A DNA stretch of 5,360 nt from an uncultured bacterium (GTDB lineage: Bacteria; Verrucomicrobiota; Lentisphaeria; Victivallales; UBA1829), in contig URNE01000194.1 of the NCBI GenBank assembly GCA_900549045.1, positions 1 through 5,360 of the forward strand, read 5' to 3'. The translations under genes were made by a program, and so were the position numbers. The notes under the pieces were generated by a model, which was not told the DNA's origin, did no database searches, and worked only from the letters and a program-made list of their open reading frames with translations. This document shows, piece by piece, positions 1 through 5,360 of the stretch. Numbering within the stretch: the first letter of the stretch is position 1; each line of letters opens with the position of its first letter.

Positions 1-238
1 CGTCTTCAGACGGGGGATTGTTTACAAATCGACGGTTTTAAAGCTGTCGGTTACGCAGCAGATATTGGCGCATTCCCGCTGAAGCCCTCCCCAAACTTCG
101 GGAGCCAGTTGTGTTCAAATATCATCGGGGAAAAAACGGACGGCGTTCAGATACGCCGGACAAACAAAAACCGCTCAAAGTCATCAGACCTGGCGGCTCA
201 GCACAGTACTTTCACAAGTACCGGAAAGAGAAATTGTA
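1..238. other. Non-coding stretch left of the tRNA
   Basis: No gene can be supported here. One plus-strand frame is open from the window edge to the TGA at 280-282, but its last part is the well-known translated shadow of a tRNA gene (ending DTGFEPVTPAV), its codon use does not resemble the real genes downstream, and it shows no recognisable domain. Small inverted repeats are visible: CGTC/GACG around a TTCA loop at 1-12, a GC-rich hairpin at 141-158, and GTACTT/AAGTAC at 206-221 with a four-base loop. The 206-221 hairpin has no T-tract on either side. A gene ending just left of the window cannot be excluded. Confidence 0.6.
131..158 (-). terminator. Probable intrinsic terminator downstream of the tRNA
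   Basis: Read on the minus strand, a six-base-pair GC-rich stem (CGGCGT/ACGCCG, 158-153 with 146-141, six-base loop) is followed after four bases by six Ts (136-131). This is the order expected of a Rho-independent terminator for minus-strand transcription, about 80 bases past the 3' end of the tRNA-Val. The stem is short, and the T-run is separated from it by a few bases, so it may be weak. Confidence 0.45.
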
Positions 239-313
239 TGGTGCGCGATACTGGTTTCGAACCAGTGACCCCTGCCGTGTGAAGGCAGTGCTCTACCGCT
301 GAGCTAAGCAGCC
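239..313 (-). tRNA. tRNA-Val (anticodon CAC), acceptor stem disrupted; possible pseudogene
   Basis: The minus strand folds as a tRNA body. T8-A9 (306-305) is followed by a GCTC/GAGC D-stem with loop AGCGGTA, then a CTGCC/GGCAG anticodon stem (288-284 with 276-272). The seven-base loop is TTCACAC, giving anticodon CAC (valine, GUG codons). A five-base variable region precedes an ACTGG/CCAGT T-stem with loop TTCGAAA. The 3' acceptor strand is ATCGCGC (249-243), with discriminator A and an encoded CCA (241-239). The expected 5' partner would be GCGCGAT, but the sequence reads GGCTGCT (313-307). Only three Watson-Crick pairs and one G-T of seven can form. The D-, anticodon and T-arms are intact, so the identity call is firm, but function is doubtful. 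It could be a tRNA whose 5' end was replaced by rearrangement, or a tRNA-like RNA. No second copy of the gene is visible in the window. Confidence 0.85.
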
Positions 314-333
314 ATCGTTTCCGATGGTGCTTA
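305..333. repeat. Long hairpin overlapping the tRNA 5' end
   Basis: An inverted repeat has two arms: TAAGCA at 305-310 plus CCATCG at 312-317, and CGATGG at 322-327 plus TGCTTA at 328-333. This gives twelve base pairs with one bulged base (311) and a four-base loop. On the minus strand the loop is GAAA, a stable GNRA tetraloop. The left arm covers positions 1-7 and T8-A9 of the tRNA, so hairpin and tRNA folding compete for the same bases. There is no T-tract of the kind expected of an intrinsic terminator on either side. Confidence 0.75.
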
Positions 334-360
334 ATATAATGCTCTTCCAGGAAATTACAA
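333..360 (-). promoter_or_regulatory. Candidate promoter for the tRNA
   Basis: On the minus strand TTGTAA (360-355, four of six matches to TTGACA) is followed after 16 bases by TATATT (338-333, five of six matches to TATAAT). Transcription would begin near 326-328, so the transcript would open almost at once with the hairpin at 305-333 and then run into the tRNA body. The same AT-rich patch contains a perfect TATAAT on the plus strand (335-340), but no good -35 box lies upstream of it. Which direction is used cannot be settled from sequence. Confidence 0.35.
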
Positions 361-443
361 ATGCGTTTTTGCAAAAAAACCGAAAAAAGTTTCCGAATCG
401 GCTTTTTACACAAAATTTCCTGTGTATTTCTCTGTTTTTCCCG

Positions 444-471
444 TTGATTTTTTGCGTTTTGATGATACAGT
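444..471 (+). promoter_or_regulatory. Weak candidate promoter for the antiporter gene
   Basis: TTGATT (444-449) and TACAGT (466-471) are separated by 16 bases, each matching four of six consensus positions. A start near 478 would give a short leader that just includes the Shine-Dalgarno site at 485-489. The upstream region (361-450) is very AT-rich. It holds a 12-base palindrome TTTTTGCAAAAA (366-377) and an ACACA/TGTGT inverted repeat (408-412 with 421-425). The alternative is the perfect TATAAT at 335-340, which would give a leader of about 155 bases. Confidence 0.3.
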
Positions 472-484
472 ACCGCATACACAC

Positions 485-489
485 AGGAG
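485..489 (+). promoter_or_regulatory. Shine-Dalgarno site of the antiporter gene
   Basis: AGGAG lies 12 bases before the in-frame ATG at 502 and 9 bases before an adjoining in-frame TTG at 499. The TTG has the better spacing and the ATG the better start codon. The two choices differ by only one residue. An out-of-frame ATG at 492 lies too close to the site to be attractive. Confidence 0.6.
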
Positions 490-501
490 CGATGTCATTT
501 G

Positions 502-2418
502 ATGAAAAAAACTCTTGCACTTCTTATCTGCATTCTATCCCTGCTGGCAATTGCAGGAAGCGACGCCGTTTCCACAGCCGTTCAGCCGGACTCCGGGGAA
601 ACGATCTCCAAAACTGCGAAACCGGACTCGCCGAAGGTTCTGCCCTCGACGGCATCTTCCCGCCAGACAGTCGCCGCACCGGCCGGCGAACTCCCGTCCG
701 CTCCCGAATCCGCCAGAAACGCCGCGAAAACAGCCGAGGCGAAACTTCATCCCGAACCGGAGCATTCCGCGGCACAGACCGAAGGAACTCCGCTGGAAAC
801 AAAACGGGCGGGACCGGAACAGTCCCCGGCCCAAGACTCCGCTCAAACGACAGCCTCACTCAACAAAACAGGTATTCAAATGAATTTTTTCAGCGATATT
901 TCCTCCATCAGCACAGTGCTCATGACCTTCGCCGTCCTCGTTCTGATATGCGCGTGTTCGACGAAGCTCTCTTCCAAAATCAACATGCCGGTCCTCGTCG
1001 TCTTCCTTGCAATCGGAATGCTCGCAGGTCCCAAAGGTTTTGCCGAAGTGCCTTTCGGCGACCCGGGTCTGGCAAATGTCATCGGCACAATCGCCATGGC
1101 GTTTATCCTCTTCTCCGGAGGATTCGACACGAAATGGTCCTCCATTAAAAACGTCGTCACAACAGGCGGCATTCTCTCCAGCCTCGGAGTGTTCCTGACC
1201 GCGTTCTTCCTCGGCATCATCGCCTTTTATTTCTTCCGCTGGCAGTTGCCGGATAAAAACCTCACCTTTCTTTGGTGTCTGCTGCTCGGCGCCATCATCT
1301 CCTCGACGGATGCCGCCGCGGTCTTCTCCATTCTCCGCTCCAAAAGCGTCAGCCTCAAAGGAGATCTTCAGTCTCTGCTTGAATTTGAATCCGGAAGCAA
1401 CGACCCGATGGCGGCCTTCCTCACAATCACCCTTGTTCCGCTCGCGCTTCACAGCATGGAAACACCCGGCGGCGCCGATCTCGACATCGGAATTTTCAAA
1501 GACATTTTTCTGAGTTTCATCGCAAAAATGACGCTCGGCGTAATTCTCGGAATCGCATGGGGAAAAATCGCAGTCTGGCTCTTCAATAAAATCAACCTCG
1601 ACTACGACGGACTCTATTACGTCCTCGGAATAGCCGTCACGCTGTTTTCCTTCGGATTCACAGAACGGTTCGGCGGAAACGGCTTCATGGCGGTCTATGT
1701 AACCGGACTCGTCATGGGCAACAGCAAGTTCATCTATCACAACGGACTCGGGCGTTTCCACGACGGCATGGCGTGGCTGATGCAGGTGATTCTTTTCACA
1801 ATGCTCGGTCTGCTCGCCGACCCGAAGCTGCTTCTTCAGAACTGGTGGATCGGACTTTGCATTGCCGCCGCCCTGATGCTCGTCGCCCGGCCCTTCTCGG
1901 TTCTGCTCTGCATGCTGAGAAGCAAATTCAACTGGAATGAACGGGTTCTCGTTTCGTGGGTTGGACTGCGCGGCGGAGCCCCCGTCATGCTCGCCACATT
2001 CCCGTTGATTCACAAACTTCCGGGATGCGAAATGATGTTCCACATCGTCTTCTTCATCGTTCTGACCTCGGTGATTCTCCAGGGCATGACCATCATGCCG
2101 GCCGCGAAAAAACTGAAACTGGATTTGCCGCTGAAGGTTCATCCGCGCGTTCCGCTGGAATTTGAAAACACCGGAAACATGGAAGACGAAATGCGCGAAT
2201 ACGAGATTCTGCCGAACGCGGACAACATCGTCGGCAAAAACCTCAAAACGCTCGGACTGCCCGCCGGAGCTCTCGTTCTGCTGATCCGCCGCGGTGAAAA
2301 GTATGTGGTCCCCCACGGAGAAACGAAACTCGAACCCAATGATTCGCTGATGATTCTCGGAAAACCGGAAGTGCTCGACAAAACCGGAAACTTCCTCGGA
2401 GTCGCCACAGAATCTTGA
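502..2418 (+). CDS. nhaP2: NhaP2/CvrA-type K+(Na+)/H+ antiporter (CPA1) with signal peptide, disordered linker and TrkA_C domain
   Basis: This 638-residue inner-membrane protein is a cation/proton antiporter. NhaP2-type members mainly extrude K+ or Na+ in exchange for protons. Residues 1-22 look like a Sec signal peptide (MKK, hydrophobic core, AIA or SDA cleavage motif). Residues 23-126 are rich in Pro, Ala, Ser, Thr and Glu and look disordered. The transporter core follows at about 127-540 with roughly a dozen hydrophobic segments. It carries the family signatures TDAAAV (269-274), ESGSNDP (296-302, with the ion-binding pair N300-D301) and VGLRGGAP (487-494). A TrkA_C/RCK_C regulatory domain occupies about 564-636. 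The CorC-like C-terminal domain found in E. coli CvrA (about 580 residues) appears absent. A weak internal start exists at M127 (ATG at 880, AGGT 7 bases upstream). The next gene follows after 80 bases, suggesting a shared osmotic or pH role. The family is certain; cation specificity is not. Confidence 0.92.
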   Translation: MKKTLALLICILSLLAIAGSDAVSTAVQPDSGETISKTAKPDSPKVLPSTASSRQTVAAPAGELPSAPESARNAAKTAEAKLHPEPEHSAAQTEGTPLETKRAGPEQSPAQDSAQTTASLNKTGIQMNFFSDISSISTVLMTFAVLVLICACSTKLSSKINMPVLVVFLAIGMLAGPKGFAEVPFGDPGLANVIGTIAMAFILFSGGFDTKWSSIKNVVTTGGILSSLGVFLTAFFLGIIAFYFFRWQLPDKNLTFLWCLLLGAIISSTDAAAVFSILRSKSVSLKGDLQSLLEFESGSNDPMAAFLTITLVPLALHSMETPGGADLDIGIFKDIFLSFIAKMTLGVILGIAWGKIAVWLFNKINLDYDGLYYVLGIAVTLFSFGFTERFGGNGFMAVYVTGLVMGNSKFIYHNGLGRFHDGMAWLMQVILFTMLGLLADPKLLLQNWWIGLCIAAALMLVARPFSVLLCMLRSKFNWNERVLVSWVGLRGGAPVMLATFPLIHKLPGCEMMFHIVFFIVLTSVILQGMTIMPAAKKLKLDLPLKVHPRVPLEFENTGNMEDEMREYEILPNADNIVGKNLKTLGLPAGALVLLIRRGEKYVVPHGETKLEPNDSLMILGKPEVLDKTGNFLGVATES

Positions 2419-2429
2419 ACAGGGCATCT

Positions 2430-2457
2430 CCGGACGGATCCCCCCTTCTCCGTCCGG
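2430..2457. repeat. Intergenic hairpin between the antiporter and MscS-like genes
   Basis: A perfect nine-base-pair stem, CCGGACGGA (2430-2438) with TCCGTCCGG (2449-2457), encloses a ten-base pyrimidine-rich loop. It starts 11 bases after the antiporter stop codon. The downstream bases are CTTGCAAATA, so there is no T-tract and it is not a standard intrinsic terminator. It could stabilise or delimit the upstream mRNA, act as a partial terminator, or mark a processing site that sets different levels of the two products. Which of these applies is inference. Confidence 0.75.
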
Positions 2458-2498
2458 CTTGCAAATACAACAACCAATAAAACTGAAGGAGAAGGAAA

Positions 2499-3989
2499 AT
2501 GGAAGATTTCTTCAAAAACGTCTGGCAGATGATTGTCGACAGCAATGTCCTCAATCTCATCGGCGCAATCCTCGTCCTGCTGGTAGGATGGCTCATCGCA
2601 GTCATCGTCTCAAGCCAGGTCGCAAAACTGGTCAACAGAATCGGCGTTGATCAAAAACTCAACCGCTGCCTCCCGCAGGGAAGCGAACTGAAAGAAAAGT
2701 CCACGGCGAAATTCGTCGGACGCTTCGTTTACTATCTGATTCTGCTGCTCACGATTCTCGGCTGTCTGACAACCCTGAATCTGACCCAGACTGCGGAACC
2801 GATTCAGGAGTTCGTCGCATCTCTGACCTCGTATGCGGCGAAAATCATCGGAGCCGTCGCTCTCGCCTTCATCGCCTGGGTTGTCGCAACCGTGCTCCGC
2901 TACGGCTCGAACATGTTCCTGCAGATGATCCGCTTCGATGAACGCTTCGCCAAGCTCTCCGATGAAAAAGAGAACGAAACGCCGCTCAGCGCAACCGTCG
3001 CCTCCATCCTCTACTGGGTGGTCCTGCTCTTCTTCCTGCCCTCGATCCTCAACGTCCTGGAAATCAAGGGCATCACGGAACCGATTCAGCAGATGTTCTC
3101 CAAGATTCTCGGCTACATCCCGAATCTGATCGCGGCGGCGGCGATTCTCTTCGTCGGTCTGCTCGCGGCGAAAGTCGTCCGCAAGGCTGTGACCGGACTC
3201 ATCGTCATATCCCGCGTCGATGCGCTCGGAGAAAAAGCCGGTGTCTCGAAGCTCTTCGGCAACAAGGGCCTCTCGTCCATGATCGGCGTCGTCGCATACG
3301 TCCTCGTTGCGATTCCGGTACTGATCTCCTCGCTCACCGCGCTGAAGATCGACTCGCTTTCCAACTCGGTTGCCGGCTTCTTCGACAAGCTCCTGAACGC
3401 GACCGGCGACATTCTCGGCGCGGCACTCCTGATCTTCGTCGCCTTCCTTGCCGGCAGCTTTGTCGCCGGACTCGTCTCTCAGGTGTTCGAGAACTTCGGC
3501 TTCAACCAGCTCATCGCGAAACTGGGCTTTGCCGCGAAGGATGAAAAGGAATCCAGCCTGCCGTCCGTCATCGTCGGAAAACTCGCATTCCTGACGATCA
3601 TCTTCATGGCGGCGGTTGCGGCGTCCGACATCCTCGGATTCCTCGAACTCTCGCGTCTGCTCCGCACCTTCATGGAATTCGGCGGCAACATCATCATCGG
3701 CATGATCGTCCTGCTGATCGGCATCTGGATCTCCAACTTCGCCGCCGACGCCATCAAAGGCAAATGCGCGGACATCGTTGTTACAATCGTCCGTGTCGCC
3801 GTACTGATCTTCACCGGCGCAATTGCAATCCATAACATGAACATCGGCGGACCGATCGTTCAGACCGCGTTCACGCTTCTTCTCGGCGCGATCTGCATTG
3901 CAGTCGCCCTCGCCTTCGGACTCGGCGGACGTGAATTCGCCGCGAAAAAACTCGAAGAGTGGACAAAGAAATCCGACAGGAAAGACTGA
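2499..3989 (+). CDS. MscS-related multi-pass membrane protein with five repeated 'conserved TM helix' units
   Basis: This 496-residue protein resembles the mechanosensitive-channel relatives built from the 'conserved TM helix' (Pfam PF05552). About eleven hydrophobic segments are visible, near 16-40, 72-95, 112-135, 165-188, 205-228, 260-283, 302-325, 357-380, 395-418, 426-446 and 457-478. They fall into five units of roughly 95 residues, each starting with a Gly/Ala-rich helix such as NLIGAILVLLVGWLIAVIV. The last segment (GAICIAVALAFGLGGREFAAK, 463-483) has the small-residue spacing of the MscS pore helix TM3. The protein ends about ten residues later, so the cytoplasmic beta and cage domains of MscS are missing. 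The start is well supported: AAGGAG (2486-2491) lies 7 bases before the ATG. No signal peptide is seen. It probably acts in the inner membrane in turgor or ion homeostasis with the upstream antiporter, but channel activity is unproven. Confidence 0.85.
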   Translation: MEDFFKNVWQMIVDSNVLNLIGAILVLLVGWLIAVIVSSQVAKLVNRIGVDQKLNRCLPQGSELKEKSTAKFVGRFVYYLILLLTILGCLTTLNLTQTAEPIQEFVASLTSYAAKIIGAVALAFIAWVVATVLRYGSNMFLQMIRFDERFAKLSDEKENETPLSATVASILYWVVLLFFLPSILNVLEIKGITEPIQQMFSKILGYIPNLIAAAAILFVGLLAAKVVRKAVTGLIVISRVDALGEKAGVSKLFGNKGLSSMIGVVAYVLVAIPVLISSLTALKIDSLSNSVAGFFDKLLNATGDILGAALLIFVAFLAGSFVAGLVSQVFENFGFNQLIAKLGFAAKDEKESSLPSVIVGKLAFLTIIFMAAVAASDILGFLELSRLLRTFMEFGGNIIIGMIVLLIGIWISNFAADAIKGKCADIVVTIVRVAVLIFTGAIAIHNMNIGGPIVQTAFTLLLGAICIAVALAFGLGGREFAAKKLEEWTKKSDRKD

Positions 3990-4009
3990 ACCCGAATTCT
4001 TTAGACCGA

Positions 4010-4045
4010 CGGCTCCGCTCCCCCGGCGGAGCCGCTTTTCTTTTT
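4010..4045 (+). terminator. Strong intrinsic terminator after the MscS-like gene
   Basis: A perfect nine-base-pair GC-rich stem, CGGCTCCGC (4010-4018) with GCGGAGCCG (4026-4034), has a seven-base loop. After one C it is followed by TTTTCTTTTT (4036-4045). It lies 21 bases past the stop codon of the MscS-like gene and fits a Rho-independent terminator in the plus direction only. Its T-tract ends exactly at the ATG of the following EamA gene (4046), which is unusual. Confidence 0.88.
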
Positions 4046-4942
4046 ATGCCGACCTTTTCCATTCCGCAATGGTTTCTGCCGATTCTCGGTTCCGCGCTCG
4101 GACTCGGCTTCTACGACATCTGCAAGAAACATGCCGTGCGCGACAACTCCGTCATGCCGGTTCTTTTCTTTGCCACTCTGACCGGTTCGCTGTTTTTTAT
4201 TGTCGGCACTGCGCTTTTCGGAGATTTTTCATCCGCGATCCGCTGTACTCCGCACGTATGGTTTCTGCTTCTTCTCAAATCTCTTCTGGTAGGCTCCAGC
4301 TGGACATGCGTTTATTACGCGATGCGCGACCTGCCGATTTCCCTGGCCGCCCCGATCCGCGCGAGCTCTCCGCTCTGGACATTCATCGGCGGGCTCATTC
4401 TGTTTCATGAGATCCCGACTTTCCGGCAAGCGGTCGGCATGATCCTGATATTCGGCGGCTATTACTTTTTTTCTATTCTCGGCAAACTGGAGGGCTTTTC
4501 CTTCCGCCGCTCCCGCAGTGTGCATCTGATTCTTCTTGGCACGCTTCTTGGAGCGGCCTCCGCACTTTACGACAAATATCTTTTGAACTCAGTTCACATT
4601 CCGCGCGACACCGTGCAGCTGTGGTTTTCGATCGACCTGGTATTCATTCTCGGTCTGGCGTATCTGACCAGGAAACTGTTTTTCAAGCAGCAGCACGAAT
4701 TTCATTGGCGCTGGACGATTCCCGCGACGGGGCTTCTTCTGATAGCCGCCGATTTTCTTTATTTTTATGCTGTAAGCATACCGGACATCCACATTTCGAT
4801 ATTATCCCTGGTCCGCCGTTGCAACTGTATTGTAACGTTCGGCTTTGGAGTCTGCCTGTTTCACGACACAAACATCAAGCGCAAAGCCCTTGCCCTGTTT
4901 TTCATTCTTCTCGGCGTCATCATCCTCGCCCTCGCCAAATGA
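4046..4942 (+). CDS. EamA/DMT-superfamily transporter
   Basis: The 298-residue product has the length and the doubled architecture of EamA (drug/metabolite transporter) exporters, with about ten membrane segments in two homologous halves. The first half (about 10-142) ends in a typical EamA block: PISLAAPIRASSPLW (97-111), then a helix, FHEIP with the conserved Glu (E122), and a final helix. The second half (about 160-296) repeats this with FHD at 272-274, Asp replacing Glu, followed by the last helix. The substrate cannot be told; relatives export amino acids, sugars or metabolites. The start is uncertain. ATG 4046 fits the length but sits directly on the terminator T-tract, and the nearest GGAG (4028-4031) is 14 bases away and inside the hairpin. 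An in-frame GTG at 3959 overlaps the preceding gene by 31 bases and would add 29 hydrophilic residues. No in-frame ATG lies between them. The gene may be leaderless, translationally coupled, or driven by an unseen promoter. Confidence 0.85.
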   Translation: MPTFSIPQWFLPILGSALGLGFYDICKKHAVRDNSVMPVLFFATLTGSLFFIVGTALFGDFSSAIRCTPHVWFLLLLKSLLVGSSWTCVYYAMRDLPISLAAPIRASSPLWTFIGGLILFHEIPTFRQAVGMILIFGGYYFFSILGKLEGFSFRRSRSVHLILLGTLLGAASALYDKYLLNSVHIPRDTVQLWFSIDLVFILGLAYLTRKLFFKQQHEFHWRWTIPATGLLLIAADFLYFYAVSIPDIHISILSLVRRCNCIVTFGFGVCLFHDTNIKRKALALFFILLGVIILALAK

Positions 4943-4958
4943 GAAAGGATACAGAAGT

Positions 4959-5318
4959 CTATTTCACAGTCGCCTTCAAAAGCTTCTTCCAATCAGAAAA
5001 TCTGGGTTCGACAAATTCAAAACTCCTCCTGGAACAGTATTCCCGAATCGCCTGATTCAGCCAGGGAATCTGCTCATCATCCGATTCCGAATCCAGAACG
5101 AAGGCAAAATGGATTTGGTTATCCATGAGCAGATTTGCAACTTCATTCAGCATTGTCTCAAATGTTGCTCTGGATTTCCCCAACTCATGCCATCTTGCCG
5201 AAGGAATCAATAGGACAAATCTTGGCTTGCTCCTGATAACATTCTGTAACTGGCGCTGGTATAACGAATCGGCTTCAACTAATAATCTATCCCTAAATAA
5301 CACCTGAGTATTCTGCAA
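4959..5318 (-). CDS. Hypothetical protein, 119 residues, atypical codon use
   Basis: I do not recognise this protein. It is soluble, with no signal peptide or membrane segment. It shows an alternating pattern suggestive of a small alpha/beta fold: a strand-like RFVLLIP (33-39), a helix around TFETMLNEVANLL (53-65), a second strand IHFAFVLD (69-76), a helix around WLNQAIREYC (86-95), and a short strand FEFVEP (100-105). The end of an SGNH-like hydrolase or another Rossmann-like fold is possible, but no catalytic motif is visible. The only early starts are TTG (5318) and GTG (5303), both without a well-spaced Shine-Dalgarno site, and an in-frame TGA lies nine bases upstream of the TTG. Codons such as TTA, CTA, AGA and AGG are frequent here and nearly absent in the three genes to the left, which suggests a different origin. 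It converges on the EamA gene with a 16-base gap. It may be a fragment of a longer gene. Confidence 0.5.
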   Translation of the reverse strand: MQNTQVLFRDRLLVEADSLYQRQLQNVIRSKPRFVLLIPSARWHELGKSRATFETMLNEVANLLMDNQIHFAFVLDSESDDEQIPWLNQAIREYCSRRSFEFVEPRFSDWKKLLKATVK

Positions 5319-5337
5319 GCCCTTTTTTCAATAATTT

Positions 5338-5347
5338 AAAAAAAAAA
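5338..5347. repeat. Run of ten A/T base pairs
   Basis: Ten consecutive As on the plus strand (Ts on the minus strand) lie just upstream of the minus-strand hypothetical gene, with a six-base T-run (5323-5328) nearby. Such tracts are prone to slippage and can bend DNA near promoters. No defined role can be assigned. Confidence 0.6.
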
Positions 5348-5360
5348 GCCTTCCTTTCCC

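Noticed and set aside
1..282. Plus-strand open frame from the window edge ending in DTGFEPVTPAV
   Set aside because: The C-terminal part is the classic false protein read through the antisense of a tRNA gene. The rest has no domain-like features and atypical codon use.
239..313. tRNA as the attachment site of an integrated element
   Set aside because: No integrase gene, no direct repeat of the tRNA 3' end and no phage or plasmid genes appear in the window. The break is at the 5' end, whereas tRNA-targeting elements usually cut in the 3' half.
379..406. Possible plus-strand terminator (CCG/CGG with flanking A- and T-runs) in the leader of the antiporter gene
   Set aside because: The GC stem is only three pairs with a bulge, and no plus-strand gene lies upstream to need a terminator.
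324..1148. Plus-strand frame of 274 codons overlapping the start of the antiporter gene
   Set aside because: It runs out of frame through the signal peptide, linker and first membrane helices and gives an Arg-rich, low-complexity product. The ATG at 492 in this frame is too close to the Shine-Dalgarno site.
856..2427. A 523-codon open frame on the minus strand opposite the antiporter gene
   Set aside because: Its translation is a charged, Asp/Glu/His/Arg-rich string with no domain. It is open because the real gene's biased codon choice avoids codons whose complement is a stop.
2610..3833. A 407-codon open frame on the minus strand opposite the MscS-like gene
   Set aside because: Same cause: highly acidic and arginine-rich antisense of hydrophobic membrane helices, with no plausible start signal.

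Overview
The window looks like ordinary chromosomal DNA from a Gram-negative bacterium of moderately high GC. Shine-Dalgarno sites precede the two main genes, the main genes strongly prefer C/G-ending codons, and the first long gene starts with a Sec-type signal peptide. I cannot place the organism by sequence alone. A PVC-type lineage such as Lentisphaerota is only a weak impression.

Layout: positions 1-238 hold no convincing gene. They contain a probable minus-strand terminator and a few small hairpins. A minus-strand tRNA-Val (anticodon CAC, encoded CCA) lies at 239-313. Its 5' acceptor strand does not match its 3' acceptor strand and instead takes part in a long hairpin at 305-333. An AT-rich leader (314-501) carries candidate promoters for both directions. 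Then come three plus-strand membrane-protein genes: a CPA1 antiporter of the NhaP2 type with an unusual secreted, disordered N-terminal extension and a TrkA_C domain (502-2418); a multi-pass MscS-related protein with repeated 'conserved TM helix' units (2499-3989); and an EamA/DMT-type exporter (4046-4942). A minus-strand ORF of unknown function with very different codon use (4959-5318) converges on the last of these. The window ends in AT-rich sequence that may hold the tail of another minus-strand frame.

Function: the antiporter and the MscS-like protein probably form a two-gene unit for ion and turgor homeostasis, with a T-tract-less hairpin between them and a strong intrinsic terminator after the second. 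This pairing is an inference from adjacency and family knowledge. The EamA gene begins immediately at the end of that terminator's T-tract, so its expression mode is unusual and its start is uncertain.

I see no CRISPR array, transposase, integrase, toxin-antitoxin pair or defence system. The points most worth checking are the broken tRNA acceptor stem with its hairpin, the fused N-terminal extension of the antiporter, the five-unit internal repeat in the MscS-like protein, and the terminator that abuts a start codon.
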